This document shows, piece after piece, positions 8,901-19,127 of a stretch of DNA of 57,590 nt. The notes below the pieces were generated by a model, which worked only from the letters and a program-made list of their open reading frames with translations, made no database searches and was not told the DNA's origin. The translations under genes and the position numbers were made by a program. The first letter of the stretch is position 1, and the number at the start of each line of letters is the position of its first letter. The stretch is taken from positions 1 to 57,590 of the forward strand of contig CAINDG010000001.1 in NCBI GenBank assembly GCA_903847315.1. The letters run 5' to 3'. The DNA comes from an uncultured Planctomycetota bacterium (lineage in GTDB: Bacteria; Planctomycetota; Phycisphaerae; Sedimentisphaerales; UBA12454).

Positions 8901-9305
8901 TTATAACTCTTTCTTTATACTTGAGTTAGGTTCTTTATTTGATTTAAAGTTTGGTTCACTACCAACTACAGGCATACCAAAACTTGTGTTATCCTGTTTT
9001 ATAATCGACCATTTGGAAGGCATTTCTACAGGGTCAGCTACAAATCCATTCGAAGTTGACAATGTCGAATGGTGAAACAAAACGATTCCAAATATTAATA
9101 CCGCGGCGAAAGCCGAACTTAAGCCCCAGCTCCAAAACTCAAACCAGTGATAATTAAGATGTTTTTGCGTATTTAACTGGCTGCCTGGAATTTGAGCAAG
9201 AAGCTTAGCCTCGAGCATCGACGGCACTTCAATGTTGGAAAGAGCCCGCAGTTTTTCTTCCAACAATTTCAAAGTCTTTTGTTTTTTATTCCAATTCATA
9301 TTCAT
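8901..9305 (-). CDS. Probable anti-sigma factor, single-pass membrane protein
   Basis: This 134-residue protein has a helical N-terminus (NKKQKTLKLLEEKLRALSNI) and one membrane segment, WGLSSAFAAVLIFGIVLF, near residues 70-90. A polar extracytoplasmic tail of ~45 residues follows. The gene overlaps the ECF sigma factor gene by about 20 nt. Size, topology and overlap are those of anti-sigma factors that hold an ECF sigma at the membrane. It lacks a visible HXXXCXXC zinc motif, so it is not a standard ZAS protein. The role is inferred from context. Confidence 0.6.
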   Translation of the reverse strand: MNMNWNKKQKTLKLLEEKLRALSNIEVPSMLEAKLLAQIPGSQLNTQKHLNYHWFEFWSWGLSSAFAAVLIFGIVLFHHSTLSTSNGFVADPVEMPSKWSIIKQDNTSFGMPVVGSEPNFKSNKEPNSSIKKEL

Positions 9306-9807
9306 CAAGTAAACAATCTTTAATTTTTTTAATCGCCTGATTTATCTGCCATTTTACAGTTCCCACAGGCCTGCGAAGAACATTAGCCACTTCTTTAAAA
9401 CTCAGCCCCTGGATATAATGCAGCACGATACATACGTAATCAGGCTCTTTCAGCGTATGTATAGCTTTGTATAAAGAGCTCAAGTCTTCATCAGCCATAA
9501 TTTTTCGCAACGGCTCAAAATCATCCGGGGTTTTGACTTTGTTTTTCTCATAATTGTCTAACAACACATTGTAGCGTTTGAGCTGCCGTCTTGAATCTAT
9601 GAACTTGTTAAAAGCAATACGATGCAGCCAGGTCTTGATTGAACTTCTTTCTTCGTAAGTATCTGCATTCGTCCAGGCAGATATAAATATCTCCTGGGTT
9701 AAATCTTCAGCAGCAATCGGGTCATTGGTAAGATAAAGAGCAAAACGATAAATTTCCTTATAATTTTGGCAAATGATTTCCTTACATTCTTCTATTGTCA
9801 TTCCCAT
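9286..9807 (-). CDS. ECF-family RNA polymerase sigma factor
   Basis: This 173-residue protein has sigma-70 region 2 (YKEIYRFALYLTNDPIAAED, LTQEIFISAW, SIKTWLHRIAFNKFID) and region 4 (LSFKEVANVLRRPVGTVKWQ) with a helix-turn-helix for the -35 element. Regions 1 and 3 are absent, as in group IV sigma factors. It heads a run of genes: anti-sigma-like protein, large membrane protein, GT2 and alanine racemase. It probably directs this set and distant targets in response to an envelope signal. The 106 bp upstream are the likely promoter region. Confidence 0.92.
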   Translation of the reverse strand: MGMTIEECKEIICQNYKEIYRFALYLTNDPIAAEDLTQEIFISAWTNADTYEERSSIKTWLHRIAFNKFIDSRRQLKRYNVLLDNYEKNKVKTPDDFEPLRKIMADEDLSSLYKAIHTLKEPDYVCIVLHYIQGLSFKEVANVLRRPVGTVKWQINQAIKKIKDCLLDEYELE

Positions 9808-9913
9808 AGACTTTTTAGGGCTGTCATAATTTCGATATCATACCTGAATTTCCAAAATCTGCTCTATAGACGACTGCCAATATGAAAGTGTTTGATGAAA
9901 AATAAAAAAAATG

Positions 9914-11101
9914 CTAATTTTTTAGCCATTTTTCCAGCCTGTCAAGTCCCTTTGCAATTTGTTCCATAGACGTCGCAAAGCTTAGCCGGACATTTTTATC
10001 GCAGCCGAACGGTCCGCCCGGCACAAGTGCGACGCTGGACTGTTCCAGCAGCGCCGAGGCGAAGTCCATACTATTATTAATCTTTACCCCGCCGATTGTC
10101 CTGCCGTAATGAGCCGAGACATCCGGGAAGCAGTAAAACGCCCCTGTCGGTTTGGGACATTTAACCCCTTTCATAGCACCAAGTCTTTCAGCCATATATT
10201 TGGCGCGTTTTTCGAATTCAAGCCGCATTTTTTCGACTTCGTTGTTCGGGTCGCTAAACGTTACTACTCCTCCGGCCTGAACAAAACTTACCGGGTTCTG
10301 CGTCATATGTCCCTGCAGCCTGTTCATCGCCTTGATGATTTCAAGGGGACCAGCCGTATAACCGAGCCGCCAGCCGGTCATCGCATAGGTCTTGCTGAAA
10401 CCGTTTATTGTAATCGTGCGTTTATAGGCATCTTCGCTTAACGAGGCGAAACTTACGAACTTCGTGTCGCCATAGACGAGTCTTTCGTAAATCTCGTCGC
10501 TAAGCACCATAATATTAGTGCCTTCGAGAACTTTCGCTATGGCTTTCAATTCATCAGGCGTGTAAGTAAAACCGCCGGGGTTATTCGGGCTGTTTATAAG
10601 CAGCATCGCAGTCTTCGGCGTTATCGCTTTTTTCAGCTGCTGCGGCGTAATCTTGTAATCATTGGATACATCAGTCTGTATAACCTTCATTATTCCGCCT
10701 GCGAGCTTTATTGTTTCCGGATATGTAACCCAATATGGAGCGGGCAAAATGACTTCGTCGCCCTCATCCAAAACAGCCTGCATACTTTCGTAAACCGAAT
10801 GTTTTGCGCCGATGTTTACGATAATCTGCTCAGGCGTGTATTTAAGATTGTTTTCTCTCAAAAATTTTTCAGCAATAGCCTTTCGTAGTTCCGGAATGCC
10901 GGGCGTCGCGGTGTATTTGGTTTTTCCCGCCTTTATTGCTGCGATTGCCGCATCCTTTATATACTGCGGCGTGTCAAAATCCGGTTCACCTACGCCGAAT
11001 CCAACGACATCAACGCCTTTTGCTTTTAATTCTTTGGCTTTTGCATCAACAGCCATTGTCGCGGAAGGCGGAACTGCCTGCGCTCTTTTGCTGACTTTCA
11101 T
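9914..11101 (-). CDS. Aspartate aminotransferase-type class I PLP aminotransferase
   Basis: This 395-residue fold-type I enzyme has GVGEPDFDTPQYI near the N-terminus, INSPNNPGG, MVLSDEIYERLVYG with the PLP-ring aspartate, and NGFSKTYAMTGWRLGY with the PLP lysine near residue 240. RLSFATS near the C-terminus carries the arginine that binds the substrate alpha-carboxylate. This is the subfamily I-gamma pattern of bacterial aspartate or aspartate/prephenate aminotransferases, acting in amino-acid synthesis in the cytoplasm. GGGCAGGG precedes the ATG. Substrate range cannot be read from sequence. The gene stands alone and is divergent from lepB. Confidence 0.9.
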   Translation of the reverse strand: MKVSKRAQAVPPSATMAVDAKAKELKAKGVDVVGFGVGEPDFDTPQYIKDAAIAAIKAGKTKYTATPGIPELRKAIAEKFLRENNLKYTPEQIIVNIGAKHSVYESMQAVLDEGDEVILPAPYWVTYPETIKLAGGIMKVIQTDVSNDYKITPQQLKKAITPKTAMLLINSPNNPGGFTYTPDELKAIAKVLEGTNIMVLSDEIYERLVYGDTKFVSFASLSEDAYKRTITINGFSKTYAMTGWRLGYTAGPLEIIKAMNRLQGHMTQNPVSFVQAGGVVTFSDPNNEVEKMRLEFEKRAKYMAERLGAMKGVKCPKPTGAFYCFPDVSAHYGRTIGGVKINNSMDFASALLEQSSVALVPGGPFGCDKNVRLSFATSMEQIAKGLDRLEKWLKN

Positions 11102-11214
11102 AGTACCCTGCCCTTAAAAAACATTAACATCTTATAAGGGCAGATATTAGAACACAAATGTGCTATAGCGTCAAGCACTTTAACTATTGATGCAAAGACA
11201 ACCGGTAGGGAAAA

Positions 11215-11279
11215 TTAAAGGGCTGTAAGATAATTTCTTACAGCCCTTTAATCCGCCGTAGCCTTGGCGAAGGCGGATT
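11215..11279. repeat. Two adjacent perfect hairpins in a divergent intergenic region
   Basis: A 16-bp stem (11215-11230 with 11236-11251, loop TAATT) spells TTAAAGGGCTGTAAGA and its complement. It is followed directly by AATCCGCC/GGCGGATT at 11250-11257 and 11272-11279. The region lies between two divergent gene starts (11101 and 11410), so neither gene ends here and a normal terminator role is unlikely. The rest of this 308-bp gap shows no gene and should hold the aspartate aminotransferase and lepB promoters. Confidence 0.65.
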
Positions 11280-11409
11280 AATCGGAATCCTGTCAAGTAA
11301 AACCAAAAAATCCGGGTGGACAAGAAACATCGTATTATCCAATAAACAATTCTTGCAGCCGGACGTATTAGAAGTTATATTTATATCCTTATTCTTAAAG
11401 GATTTCTAA

Positions 11410-12918
11410 ATGGCAGATAGGGCAGATTTTAAAAACACAAGAACTACAACCGCTGAAACAATAGCCAATACCTTCGAATGGATAATCACCGCATTTGTGC
11501 TTGCCTTTGTATTCAGGGCGTTTGTGCTCGAGGCCTTTCGCATCCCGACAGGCAGTATGGCAGATACCCTGATGGGCGACCATTTCTGCATCCGCTGCAC
11601 TCAGTGCGGCTACAGCTATCAATACAATTTTTTCCCCCCATATCAGCAACTCTATAAAACAGCCGTCGGCGGCGGACTATACAATCTTGTTCCTTCGCCC
11701 AGATGTCCAAGCTGCGGTTATTATGAAAAATCAAATATGGCTGTTCCAAAAGCTAACGGCGACAGAATCCTCGTATTCAAATGTCTCTATCAGTTTGTTG
11801 AGCCGAAAAGATGGGATGTAATCGTCTTTAAAAATCCGCTTGGGCCCAAAGAAAACTTCATAAAAAGACTTATCGGCAAGCCCGGCGAAATCGTTGAAAT
11901 AATCGACGGCGATATATATATCGATGGAAAACTGGCAAGAAAGCCGCCAAAAGTCCAGGAAGAAATGTGGATGCCGGTCTATAACAACAATTTCCAGCCG
12001 ATACAGCCTCGTGAAGGCAGATTCAATGACCACGCCTGGCGGCAGCCGTTTACTAATGATACGAACTCACAGTGGAAATTTAATCCTTCAAAACCTGTTG
12101 AGTTTACCCTCGAAAGCGAGCCGGGAAAAATCAATACAATGTTTTACGACACCCAAAAGGGAAATGATTTCCGGGCTGCTTATGCTTACGGCGACCCAAA
12201 ATATTATAAATATCTGCCCTTATGCAGCGACCTGATGATGAAATTTTACGCCAAAAGAAGCCAACAGGGAATTATCGGAATTGGTTTTACAAAATACCAG
12301 ACGTTTTACAAGGCATTTTTCGATTCGGCCGGCCTGATGACCATAGAAAAGGTTGACCCCGCCGGTAAACTCGTCGAACTTGCAAAAAAACAAATTAATC
12401 CTGCCCCGCAGGATAAGGATTTTTCTGTGCGGTTCTCAAACGCGGACCATTTGCTTGTTTTTGAGATTGACGGCCAAAAACTAACTTACGACCTCGGCAT
12501 CGGCAAAGACGATGCCGGGCCGCGGCTCAGCAATATTGAGTCAAAAGCTGTAATATTCGGTTCGGGTAAATTGGCCATTTCAAATGTAGAGCTTTATAGA
12601 GATATTCATTACCCAGGCACAAGACCCGATTCGGGAGAAAGCGTGATGCGGGCAGGCGAAGGAAATCCATTTACGCTTGGAGCGGATGAATATTTCGCTA
12701 TGGGCGATAACAGTCCCGACAGTTTTGATTCGCGTCTGTGGGATACAGAAGGAATCGGCAATAACGGTACCAGCTATAGAATGGGTATCGTGCCGCGAGA
12801 TTATCTGGTGGGAAAGGCATTTTTTGTCTATTGGCCGGGCGGTTTTCGAGCAGGCAATTTCCACTTTGCGTTTATTCCAAACGTGGGACAGATGAGATTT
12901 ATTTACGGCGGGAACTAA
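11410..12918 (+). CDS. lepB: Signal peptidase I with zinc-ribbon and beta-sandwich-like insertions
   Basis: This membrane serine protease cleaves signal peptides of exported proteins. A membrane segment lies at ~24-44, followed by [12 protein letters not shown] with catalytic Ser49, [11 protein letters not shown] with general-base Lys152, and the C-terminal [14 protein letters not shown] box. At 502 residues it is about twice the usual length. Two insertions explain this. One is a CXXC pair at Cys63/66 and Cys99/102 right after the catalytic serine, a probable zinc ribbon. The other is ~240 residues between the lysine box and the MGDN box with a beta-rich, LamG-like feel. AAAGGA precedes the ATG. 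Its stop overlaps that of the convergent kinase gene (CTAA). Confidence 0.9.
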   Translation: MADRADFKNTRTTTAETIANTFEWIITAFVLAFVFRAFVLEAFRIPTGSMADTLMGDHFCIRCTQCGYSYQYNFFPPYQQLYKTAVGGGLYNLVPSPRCPSCGYYEKSNMAVPKANGDRILVFKCLYQFVEPKRWDVIVFKNPLGPKENFIKRLIGKPGEIVEIIDGDIYIDGKLARKPPKVQEEMWMPVYNNNFQPIQPREGRFNDHAWRQPFTNDTNSQWKFNPSKPVEFTLESEPGKINTMFYDTQKGNDFRAAYAYGDPKYYKYLPLCSDLMMKFYAKRSQQGIIGIGFTKYQTFYKAFFDSAGLMTIEKVDPAGKLVELAKKQINPAPQDKDFSVRFSNADHLLVFEIDGQKLTYDLGIGKDDAGPRLSNIESKAVIFGSGKLAISNVELYRDIHYPGTRPDSGESVMRAGEGNPFTLGADEYFAMGDNSPDSFDSRLWDTEGIGNNGTSYRMGIVPRDYLVGKAFFVYWPGGFRAGNFHFAFIPNVGQMRFIYGGN

Positions 12919-14597
12919 GCCTGCATTTGTACGACTTCGGCTGGAACCGCGGGAGTTATATATTTACTGATTACCCTTACCATGTGCGCCTTGTCGATTG
13001 GCTTGGGCGTATAATCGTCGCAACCAACCTGCATACATTGCTCCTGGCCTTCATGCGTAACGCTTGCCGTCATAGCAATTATCGGGGTCTTGACTCCGAG
13101 ATTTCGTAATTTTTTAGTGGCATCGAAACCGTTCATATTCGGCATCTGCATATCCATAAAAATCAGGTTGAACGCCTGCCCATTTACCGCGTTGATAGCC
13201 TGGAATCCGTCTTCAGCGATAGTTACCACAAAACCAAGTTTTTCGAGCACAACTTTTACGAGCATCTGATTTGTCCGACTGTCTTCAACAACAAGTACTC
13301 TGCCTGTAAATTGGCTGTTTAATGTCGCTTCTTCCTGATGGCCGTCGTTTTTAATCGCTTGTGCAGGAGCGAAATGCTGATACTCACGATGTTCAATATT
13401 CGCGGCATCTGCGGGCACGATAAGCGTAAAAGTCGAGCCCTTACCCTCTTGGCTTGTGACGTTTACCTCGCCGCCCATCAGTTTCGCCAACTGCCTTGTT
13501 ATCGTAAGACCGAGCCCTGCGCCGCCATACTTGCGAGCCGTGCTGCCGTCAACCTGCGTAAATGAATTGAAAATTATATCCAGTTTATCGGAAGGTATTC
13601 CGATACCTGTATCGACCACTTGAAATTCTATAAATGGTTTTTGTTCTTTTGTCATCGGGGCGGCGGAAAGTTTTACCTGTCCCCGTTCAGTAAATTTCAA
13701 AGCATTACTGACAAGATTAACAAGACACTGACGAATTTTCGCGGAGTCGGTGATTATGATTTCCGGAGTATTCGGCGCACAGGTTACAACAAATCCAAGA
13801 TTTTTTTGTTTGGCGACAGGATTCATCAGAGATTCTACGGTTGCCAGCAGTTCAGGAACATTGCATTCGATAGTTTCTGCTTTCATCTGGCCGGTTTCAA
13901 CCTTTGAAAAATCGAGAATATCATTTATCAAATCCAGCAGATGTTTGCCGCTGTCAAGCATAAGCTTGACGTATCCTTTCTGCGTATCGGTCAGCGATTC
14001 TTCGGAAAGCACCTCGCCGAAACCAATAATAGCGTTCATCGGAGTCCTGATTTCATGGCTCATATTGGCCAGAAACTGACTTTTCGCGGTGTTCGCTTTT
14101 TCGGCTTCTTCAGCCATTTTATTGGCTGTAACGGTCGCCTTTACAAGCCTTGCGTTTGTCTGCTCAAGCTCCTGTTTTGCTTCGATGAGACTGGCTTGGG
14201 TCTTTTTTCTCCCTATGGCATATCTTATAGTTTTTACAAGCGTGTACTCAAGACCGCTGCCTTTTACGAGATAATCCTCTGCACCGCCGCGTATCGTCTC
14301 AAGACCCATCTCTTCGTCCTCGAGTCCGGTAAGCATAACGATTGGAACATTCGGTACGCAGCCATATACTTTCTGAACGTTTTCTATCCCTCTGCCGTCC
14401 GGCAGATTAAGGTCCAGAAGCACGATATCGAAACTCGATGCCGAAAGTTTTGCCAGTGCCTCTGCAAGCAGTTGCGCAGTATCTACTTCGAAACGTATAG
14501 CGCCCGTAGCCTTGCTCAAAATGATTTTGACAAGTTTACGGTCGAGTTCGTCGTCGTCAACAAGCAAAACTTTTACTATATTGTCTGTTTGTGTCAT
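12915..14597 (-). CDS. Hybrid histidine kinase: receiver - HisKA - HATPase - receiver
   Basis: This ~560-residue cytoplasmic protein has no membrane segments. A first receiver domain contains [12 protein letters not shown] coiled linker leads to [14 protein letters not shown] with the phospho-accepting histidine. The HATPase domain has [20 protein letters not shown] and [11 protein letters not shown]-terminal receiver has [11 protein letters not shown] and [12 protein letters not shown] start it at ATG 14597 ([10 protein letters not shown]), which overlaps the preceding response-regulator gene by ~40 nt. Input must come through the first receiver or from partner kinases, since no sensor domain is present. 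It ends the signalling operon. Confidence 0.88.
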   Translation of the reverse strand: MTQTDNIVKVLLVDDDELDRKLVKIILSKATGAIRFEVDTAQLLAEALAKLSASSFDIVLLDLNLPDGRGIENVQKVYGCVPNVPIVMLTGLEDEEMGLETIRGGAEDYLVKGSGLEYTLVKTIRYAIGRKKTQASLIEAKQELEQTNARLVKATVTANKMAEEAEKANTAKSQFLANMSHEIRTPMNAIIGFGEVLSEESLTDTQKGYVKLMLDSGKHLLDLINDILDFSKVETGQMKAETIECNVPELLATVESLMNPVAKQKNLGFVVTCAPNTPEIIITDSAKIRQCLVNLVSNALKFTERGQVKLSAAPMTKEQKPFIEFQVVDTGIGIPSDKLDIIFNSFTQVDGSTARKYGGAGLGLTITRQLAKLMGGEVNVTSQEGKGSTFTLIVPADAANIEHREYQHFAPAQAIKNDGHQEEATLNSQFTGRVLVVEDSRTNQMLVKVVLEKLGFVVTIAEDGFQAINAVNGQAFNLIFMDMQMPNMNGFDATKKLRNLGVKTPIIAMTASVTHEGQEQCMQVGCDDYTPKPIDKAHMVRVISKYITPAVPAEVVQMQA

Positions 14598-15030
14598 GGG
14601 GTATCCGCTTACATACCGTAAACCAATATTCACTTAACGTTTGCATTACTATCTGAAAATCTGCGAGGCTCACAGGTTTCTTGATATAACCGGCAGCCTG
14701 AAGTTTAAAGCTCTCAAGTATATCCTTGTCGGCATCGCTGGTTGTCAGGATTACAACCGGTATAGAATCAAAGTCAGGATTGGACTTTATCTGTCTCAAA
14801 AACTCCCTGCCGCCCATTCCGGGCATATTCAGGTCAAGCAAAATTAAATCCGGCTCCAAATTCTCTTTGTCTGTTTTGCTCTTATGCAGATATTCAAACG
14901 CTTCTTCCGCACTGCTGGTGACAATCGGCGTATTCGTTATATGCTGCTGCTTAAGCGACATTTTGATAAGCTTTTGGTCGCCGGGGTCGTCTTCGACCAG
15001 CATTATTGTTGCTGTTTTATAAACTTCCAT
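14557..15030 (-). CDS. Single-domain response regulator (CheY-like)
   Basis: This 157-residue protein is a lone receiver domain with acidic pocket [12 protein letters not shown], phospho-acceptor aspartate in [13 protein letters not shown], and [13 protein letters not shown] and YIKKPVS for the conserved Thr and Lys. It is the class often called Rcp1-like, frequently paired with phytochrome-like or PAS kinases. No output domain is present, so it probably relays phosphate between the PAS kinase and the hybrid kinase. It overlaps the hybrid kinase start. The last ~15 residues lie in that overlap. Confidence 0.87.
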   Translation of the reverse strand: MEVYKTATIMLVEDDPGDQKLIKMSLKQQHITNTPIVTSSAEEAFEYLHKSKTDKENLEPDLILLDLNMPGMGGREFLRQIKSNPDFDSIPVVILTTSDADKDILESFKLQAAGYIKKPVSLADFQIVMQTLSEYWFTVCKRIPHDTNRQYSKSFAC

Positions 15031-15069
15031 AATAAACTCCTGATAATATTATTAGTAATAGTTCTCAAA

Positions 15070-15513
15070 TTAACTGCTTAGCATAGCTGAGGTCATAAAC
15101 CAGTAACGAGCCAGTTTTCCAAGAACCTCACTAAACTCCTGCGGCGAAGCTGATTTCTGAACGTAACCGGCAGCATGCATCGCGTAACAGTATTCTATGT
15201 CGTCTTCCGCTTCGGAATTTGTAACTATAACAACTGGAATCGAACATAAATTATCATCCGCCTTGATTACTTTCAAAAATCCCTTGCCGCCCATTCCGGG
15301 CATACCCAGGTCAAGCAGTATTAAACCGGGTCTTGGATATTGCTGTGAATCTCTCACACTCATATGTAAATAGTCCATTGCGTCTTCACCACTATATACA
15401 ATTTTAAGATTAACCTTATCGTTCCAGTTTAATAGAGCTGTCTTAATCAGCTTCTGGTCACCCGGGTCGTTCTCCACCAGAAGAATATTTATTTGTCCGT
15501 GTTCGCTTTCCAT
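15070..15513 (-). CDS. Single-domain response regulator (CheY-like), paralogue of its neighbour
   Basis: This receiver-only protein of ~147 residues has [14 protein letters not shown] and LILLDLGMPGMGGKGFL, with the same YVQKSAS region where YIKKPVS is seen in the neighbouring paralogue. Its start is set at ATG 15513, preceded by AAGGGG; a longer open frame reaches 15600. It is a tandem duplicate of the next gene (14557-15030). The KS in place of KP after the conserved lysine suggests some divergence. Likely a phospho-relay partner of the same kinases. Confidence 0.85.
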   Translation of the reverse strand: MESEHGQINILLVENDPGDQKLIKTALLNWNDKVNLKIVYSGEDAMDYLHMSVRDSQQYPRPGLILLDLGMPGMGGKGFLKVIKADDNLCSIPVVIVTNSEAEDDIEYCYAMHAAGYVQKSASPQEFSEVLGKLARYWFMTSAMLSS

Positions 15514-15636
15514 TTTGACCCCTTTCGTATCCAGCTTATTTACTTGCAGCTGTGAATCAGGTCCTCCGTTGCCGGTTCTATTCCAATCGGCACCGTACAA
15601 AAATCCGGGTATACTTTTGCTCGTTTACATAATACT

Positions 15637-16755
15637 TCATTCTAATGCGATACTATTTATTACTTTAACAGTTTTCAATACGTCGCCCGTCGGTTCAATA
15701 TTCAGCCTTTTTGCGGTCACAAGGTTTATAAGCGGGACGCCTCTTTCTGTTGAAATTATATCAAGCTCGGAAGGGCTTTTGCCGTCAACCAGTATTCGGC
15801 GGGCAAACACTCCGGCCTGGTATCCCTGCTCATATCCAGATACAGCTATGGCACACAACGTCCCTTTTAACACACGGTCTTCCCAAAATGAAAAATCGGG
15901 AAGTTTGCTGTTTGCCTGGAGCCATTTTAAAACATCTTCCATCGGTACATTTTTACCGGCCTCATCCTTAAATTCGAAAACGCCCAGAAATCCCAGCGCA
16001 TCCACCTGGCTTTGGTAAGCCAGTACTTTTTGCTTGAATTCGTCAAATGTCGCTATGACATCATAGCTTACGACTTCGATATCCGGCAGACTGCCCTGCT
16101 TAGGTTTTATTTCCTCTTCAATCACAGGCGTCCACATTTTCCCCGTGTCGCTGATTATCGCAATTTTCCGGATGGTCGGGACAAGTTTTTTAAGCAGATG
16201 CAATGTTTGCACATAATGTATTCTTTCCAGTACGCCAGTTACGTTTTTAGAACCGTCAAAACCGTATTTATCCGGCGATGCGTTGACCGCGCTGAAAACA
16301 ATCGGAATTGACGAATTGACATAATATTTCGTAACATACTGCTGGGCAGTATCGTCGCTGGCAAAAATAAGGTCCGGTTTGGATGCGTCAATTGTCTTGC
16401 GTATTTCTTTTGAGATTTCCTGCATCCAGTCCTCATTGCTCCTCCGCTTTGAGTCCATCTGCATAACATTATACTGAACGTCAAGACCCTTCAGAGCGGC
16501 CTTGAATCCGTCAAGCTGGCTGTCCGTCCATTCCCACGGCGAATGATAACTCATAACATGAATAATTTTATACTGTTTGGCGGGAATCGCTGTAACTATC
16601 TGCCCCGATGGAACATTCCTATGAAGGTCAGGTTCCGCTGAAACCTTTAAAGGCTCGAGTTTAAAAGATAAATATGTGCCGACGGCAATGACCATTGCCG
16701 CGATGACAACAACACTTATTTGTCTCCATAGTGTATTTTTTTTAAAATCCGGCAT
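15637..16755 (-). CDS. ABC-type substrate-binding protein (ABC_sub_bind family)
   Basis: This ~372-residue exported protein has a membrane/signal segment (ISVVVIAAMVIAVGTYL) followed by a two-lobed periplasmic fold. VMQMDSKRRSNEDWMQEI, DLIFASDDTAQQYV and IPIVFSAVNASP match the ABC_sub_bind family. No permease or ATPase gene is near, so it probably serves as a sensor input rather than in transport. The upstream histidine kinase stop (TGA) overlaps a possible TTG start at 16779. I prefer ATG at 16755. Membership in a sensory operon supports ligand presentation to the kinase. Confidence 0.78.
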   Translation of the reverse strand: MPDFKKNTLWRQISVVVIAAMVIAVGTYLSFKLEPLKVSAEPDLHRNVPSGQIVTAIPAKQYKIIHVMSYHSPWEWTDSQLDGFKAALKGLDVQYNVMQMDSKRRSNEDWMQEISKEIRKTIDASKPDLIFASDDTAQQYVTKYYVNSSIPIVFSAVNASPDKYGFDGSKNVTGVLERIHYVQTLHLLKKLVPTIRKIAIISDTGKMWTPVIEEEIKPKQGSLPDIEVVSYDVIATFDEFKQKVLAYQSQVDALGFLGVFEFKDEAGKNVPMEDVLKWLQANSKLPDFSFWEDRVLKGTLCAIAVSGYEQGYQAGVFARRILVDGKSPSELDIISTERGVPLINLVTAKRLNIEPTGDVLKTVKVINSIALE

Positions 16756-16775
16756 AACCGCTCTTCTTAATATAC

Positions 16776-19124
16776 TCAAGCATTAACTTTTACTTCTGTT
16801 TCAGCCACTACCGGTTTTTGTGCAGCTGCTATCGTAAACCAGAACGTCGCCCCCTTGCCTTCCTGTGATTCGATTCCTATCTGGCCATTATGACGTTCTA
16901 CTATCTTCTTGCAAACTGCCAGACCGATTCCTGTGCCTTCATATTCGTTTCTCGTATGCAGCCGCTTAAACATCGTAAATATCGCTCCCTGATATTCAGG
17001 CTTAATACCTATGCCGTTGTCCGTAATCTCTATCCTTACCATACCATTAGCGGCCGGTTTACTCGTTATAGTTATGCGTGGAATATTGCCCTTCGGCTGA
17101 TATTTTATACCGTTAGCGATAAGGTTCTGTATAAGCTGGCGTATCTGCACCGGGTCTGCCGAAACAAAAGGCAGCGGCTGCGGTATTTCCACTGCAACCT
17201 GTTTTTCCTGCAGCAATACTGAAAGCTCAAGCTCACGCAGCTGTTTTACAATCTCGTTAAGGTCAACAAGCTGCGCAGGCTGTGTCTTTGAGCTTACCCT
17301 TGAATAAACAAGCAGTCCTTCTATCATACTATTCATTCGTTTAGCGCCTTCTATCATAAACCGGAGGTTCTCGGAATCGTCGCCGGTCAGTTTATCCTTG
17401 AGCGACTGCTCCAATATGGAACCGAAAGATGTAATCTTTCTCAAAGGCTCACGCAAATCGTGCGATGCTATATAGACAAAGTTTTTCATCTGCTGGTTGG
17501 CGTCTTCAAGTTCACGGTTAAGTCTTTCCATTTCTTCTTCCGCTTTCTTGCGTTCGGTAATATCCTCGTATGCTCCGAGAATTCCAACCACTTTGCCGTT
17601 TGAATCGTGCAGCGGTATCTTGCTCGTATCGAGCCATGCCTGTTTTCCATCAACCTGCTGCTGCGATTCAATAATATGATATTGAGGCGTATCGGAATCC
17701 ATTACCTTCTTGTCGCATTCACGATACGAATCTGATTCCTCTTTTTTCCACATCAGGTCGTAATCCGTTTTTCCTACGATATCGCTTGGCTTGGCAAGGC
17801 CTGTATTTTTTGCAAAATTGCTGTTGCAGCCAAGGTAAGTCAAATTCCTGTCTTTCCAGAATATCGACTGAGGTACGTTGTCCATAACAATCTGTAACAT
17901 TTGTTTGGACTCTTTTAATGCCCGCTCTGCCTGTTTGCGGTCCGTGATATCGCGGAAACTCCATACCCTGCCAACTACCTTGTTGTCGATTCTTTGAGGC
18001 TGGGAGCATCTTTCATATACCCTGCCGTCTTTGAACTCAAGAATATCCAGCGACTGCGCCAAAGGATTGGCGTGCAGCCTTTTAACCTCAGCTACATACT
18101 CCTCGGGTCTTACTAATTGTTCCAGTACAGACGAAAGAATTTTCTCATTATCTTTGGTCTCGGCCAGACTTTCAGAAATCTGCCATAACTGCAGGAACTT
18201 CTGGTTATAACTGACAACCTTCCCGCTTAAATCAACAACGAAAATGCCGTCTGCGGTTGATTCGAGCGTTGCACTATGCAGGGATAACAGTTGCGTTATT
18301 TCACTCTGTACCTTCCTTCGCTCGGTGATTTCTCCGGCCATTTGCTCATTGGCCTTGCTGAGTTCTGCCGTGCGTTCCTCGACCTTTACTTCCAAACCCT
18401 GTTTGGCGACTATTAATTCCGAATCGCGTTTCTGGATTTGCTCCAACATTTCATTAAATGCGTCTATGAGTAAACCTATTTCATCATCGCCCTGCTTTAA
18501 TGCACGGGCGGAATAATCCTTTTTGCCGGAAATGCCTTTTGCGACCTCCGCCAAATTCGTAATTGGGTCGGAAATAACCTTCTGGAGCCGTGACGAAACT
18601 ATAAATACCGCCAGTAAGGAAATAAATATAACGGCTATAATTATCTGGATGCCGCGTTTCAGCGACTCATGAACCATTTGCAAATCAGACTGCAAACAAA
18701 TCGTTCCTATTATGTCATTATCGAGAATAATAGGCGCCGAGACAACTAAAGAATCGCCGACGAAAGCTATCTCTGTCTTCTTAAACTCGGACGGAGTTAC
18801 TTTAACGTTATTGGCATCACGATGATAAGCCGCGAAAAGCTCATTTTTACTATTATAAATTGTGCCTGACATCATAGAAGGATCAACGTGAAGGGTCTGC
18901 AGCGTTTTCTCCGCATCTTTGTTGTCCTGGAATGTCAAAGCCGCCTTGCAACTCTCCCCGTTTATTGCCGCACGAGTTGTCAGCACTCGCACCATATTAT
19001 TGCGAATCGTGTTTTGCTCCCAGCCGAGAAATGCCACTCCCGCTACAACTAGTCCGGCTGTGCATGCCGATATGACTATCGTCATCAGTTTGTATTTTAT
19101 CGTCATGTTTCGTAAAATAGTCAT
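16776..19124 (-). CDS. Membrane PAS histidine kinase
   Basis: This 782-residue protein has two membrane segments (about 12-30 and 162-180) flanking a CHASE8-like periplasmic domain. A HAMP region (~190-240), a coiled coil, and two PAS domains (~285-400 and ~410-530, each ending in a DITDRK/DITERK motif) follow. A HisKA-type dimerisation domain has IASHDLREPLRKI, and HATPase has NLIANGIKYQP, DNGIGI and GTGIGLAV. The two PAS domains may bind small ligands, haem or flavin. It follows the YfiR-family gene after 3 nt and precedes the binding-protein gene. It probably phosphorylates the receiver proteins downstream. Confidence 0.88.
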   Translation of the reverse strand: MTILRNMTIKYKLMTIVISACTAGLVVAGVAFLGWEQNTIRNNMVRVLTTRAAINGESCKAALTFQDNKDAEKTLQTLHVDPSMMSGTIYNSKNELFAAYHRDANNVKVTPSEFKKTEIAFVGDSLVVSAPIILDNDIIGTICLQSDLQMVHESLKRGIQIIIAVIFISLLAVFIVSSRLQKVISDPITNLAEVAKGISGKKDYSARALKQGDDEIGLLIDAFNEMLEQIQKRDSELIVAKQGLEVKVEERTAELSKANEQMAGEITERRKVQSEITQLLSLHSATLESTADGIFVVDLSGKVVSYNQKFLQLWQISESLAETKDNEKILSSVLEQLVRPEEYVAEVKRLHANPLAQSLDILEFKDGRVYERCSQPQRIDNKVVGRVWSFRDITDRKQAERALKESKQMLQIVMDNVPQSIFWKDRNLTYLGCNSNFAKNTGLAKPSDIVGKTDYDLMWKKEESDSYRECDKKVMDSDTPQYHIIESQQQVDGKQAWLDTSKIPLHDSNGKVVGILGAYEDITERKKAEEEMERLNRELEDANQQMKNFVYIASHDLREPLRKITSFGSILEQSLKDKLTGDDSENLRFMIEGAKRMNSMIEGLLVYSRVSSKTQPAQLVDLNEIVKQLRELELSVLLQEKQVAVEIPQPLPFVSADPVQIRQLIQNLIANGIKYQPKGNIPRITITSKPAANGMVRIEITDNGIGIKPEYQGAIFTMFKRLHTRNEYEGTGIGLAVCKKIVERHNGQIGIESQEGKGATFWFTIAAAQKPVVAETEVKVNA

Positions 19125-19127
19125 AAC

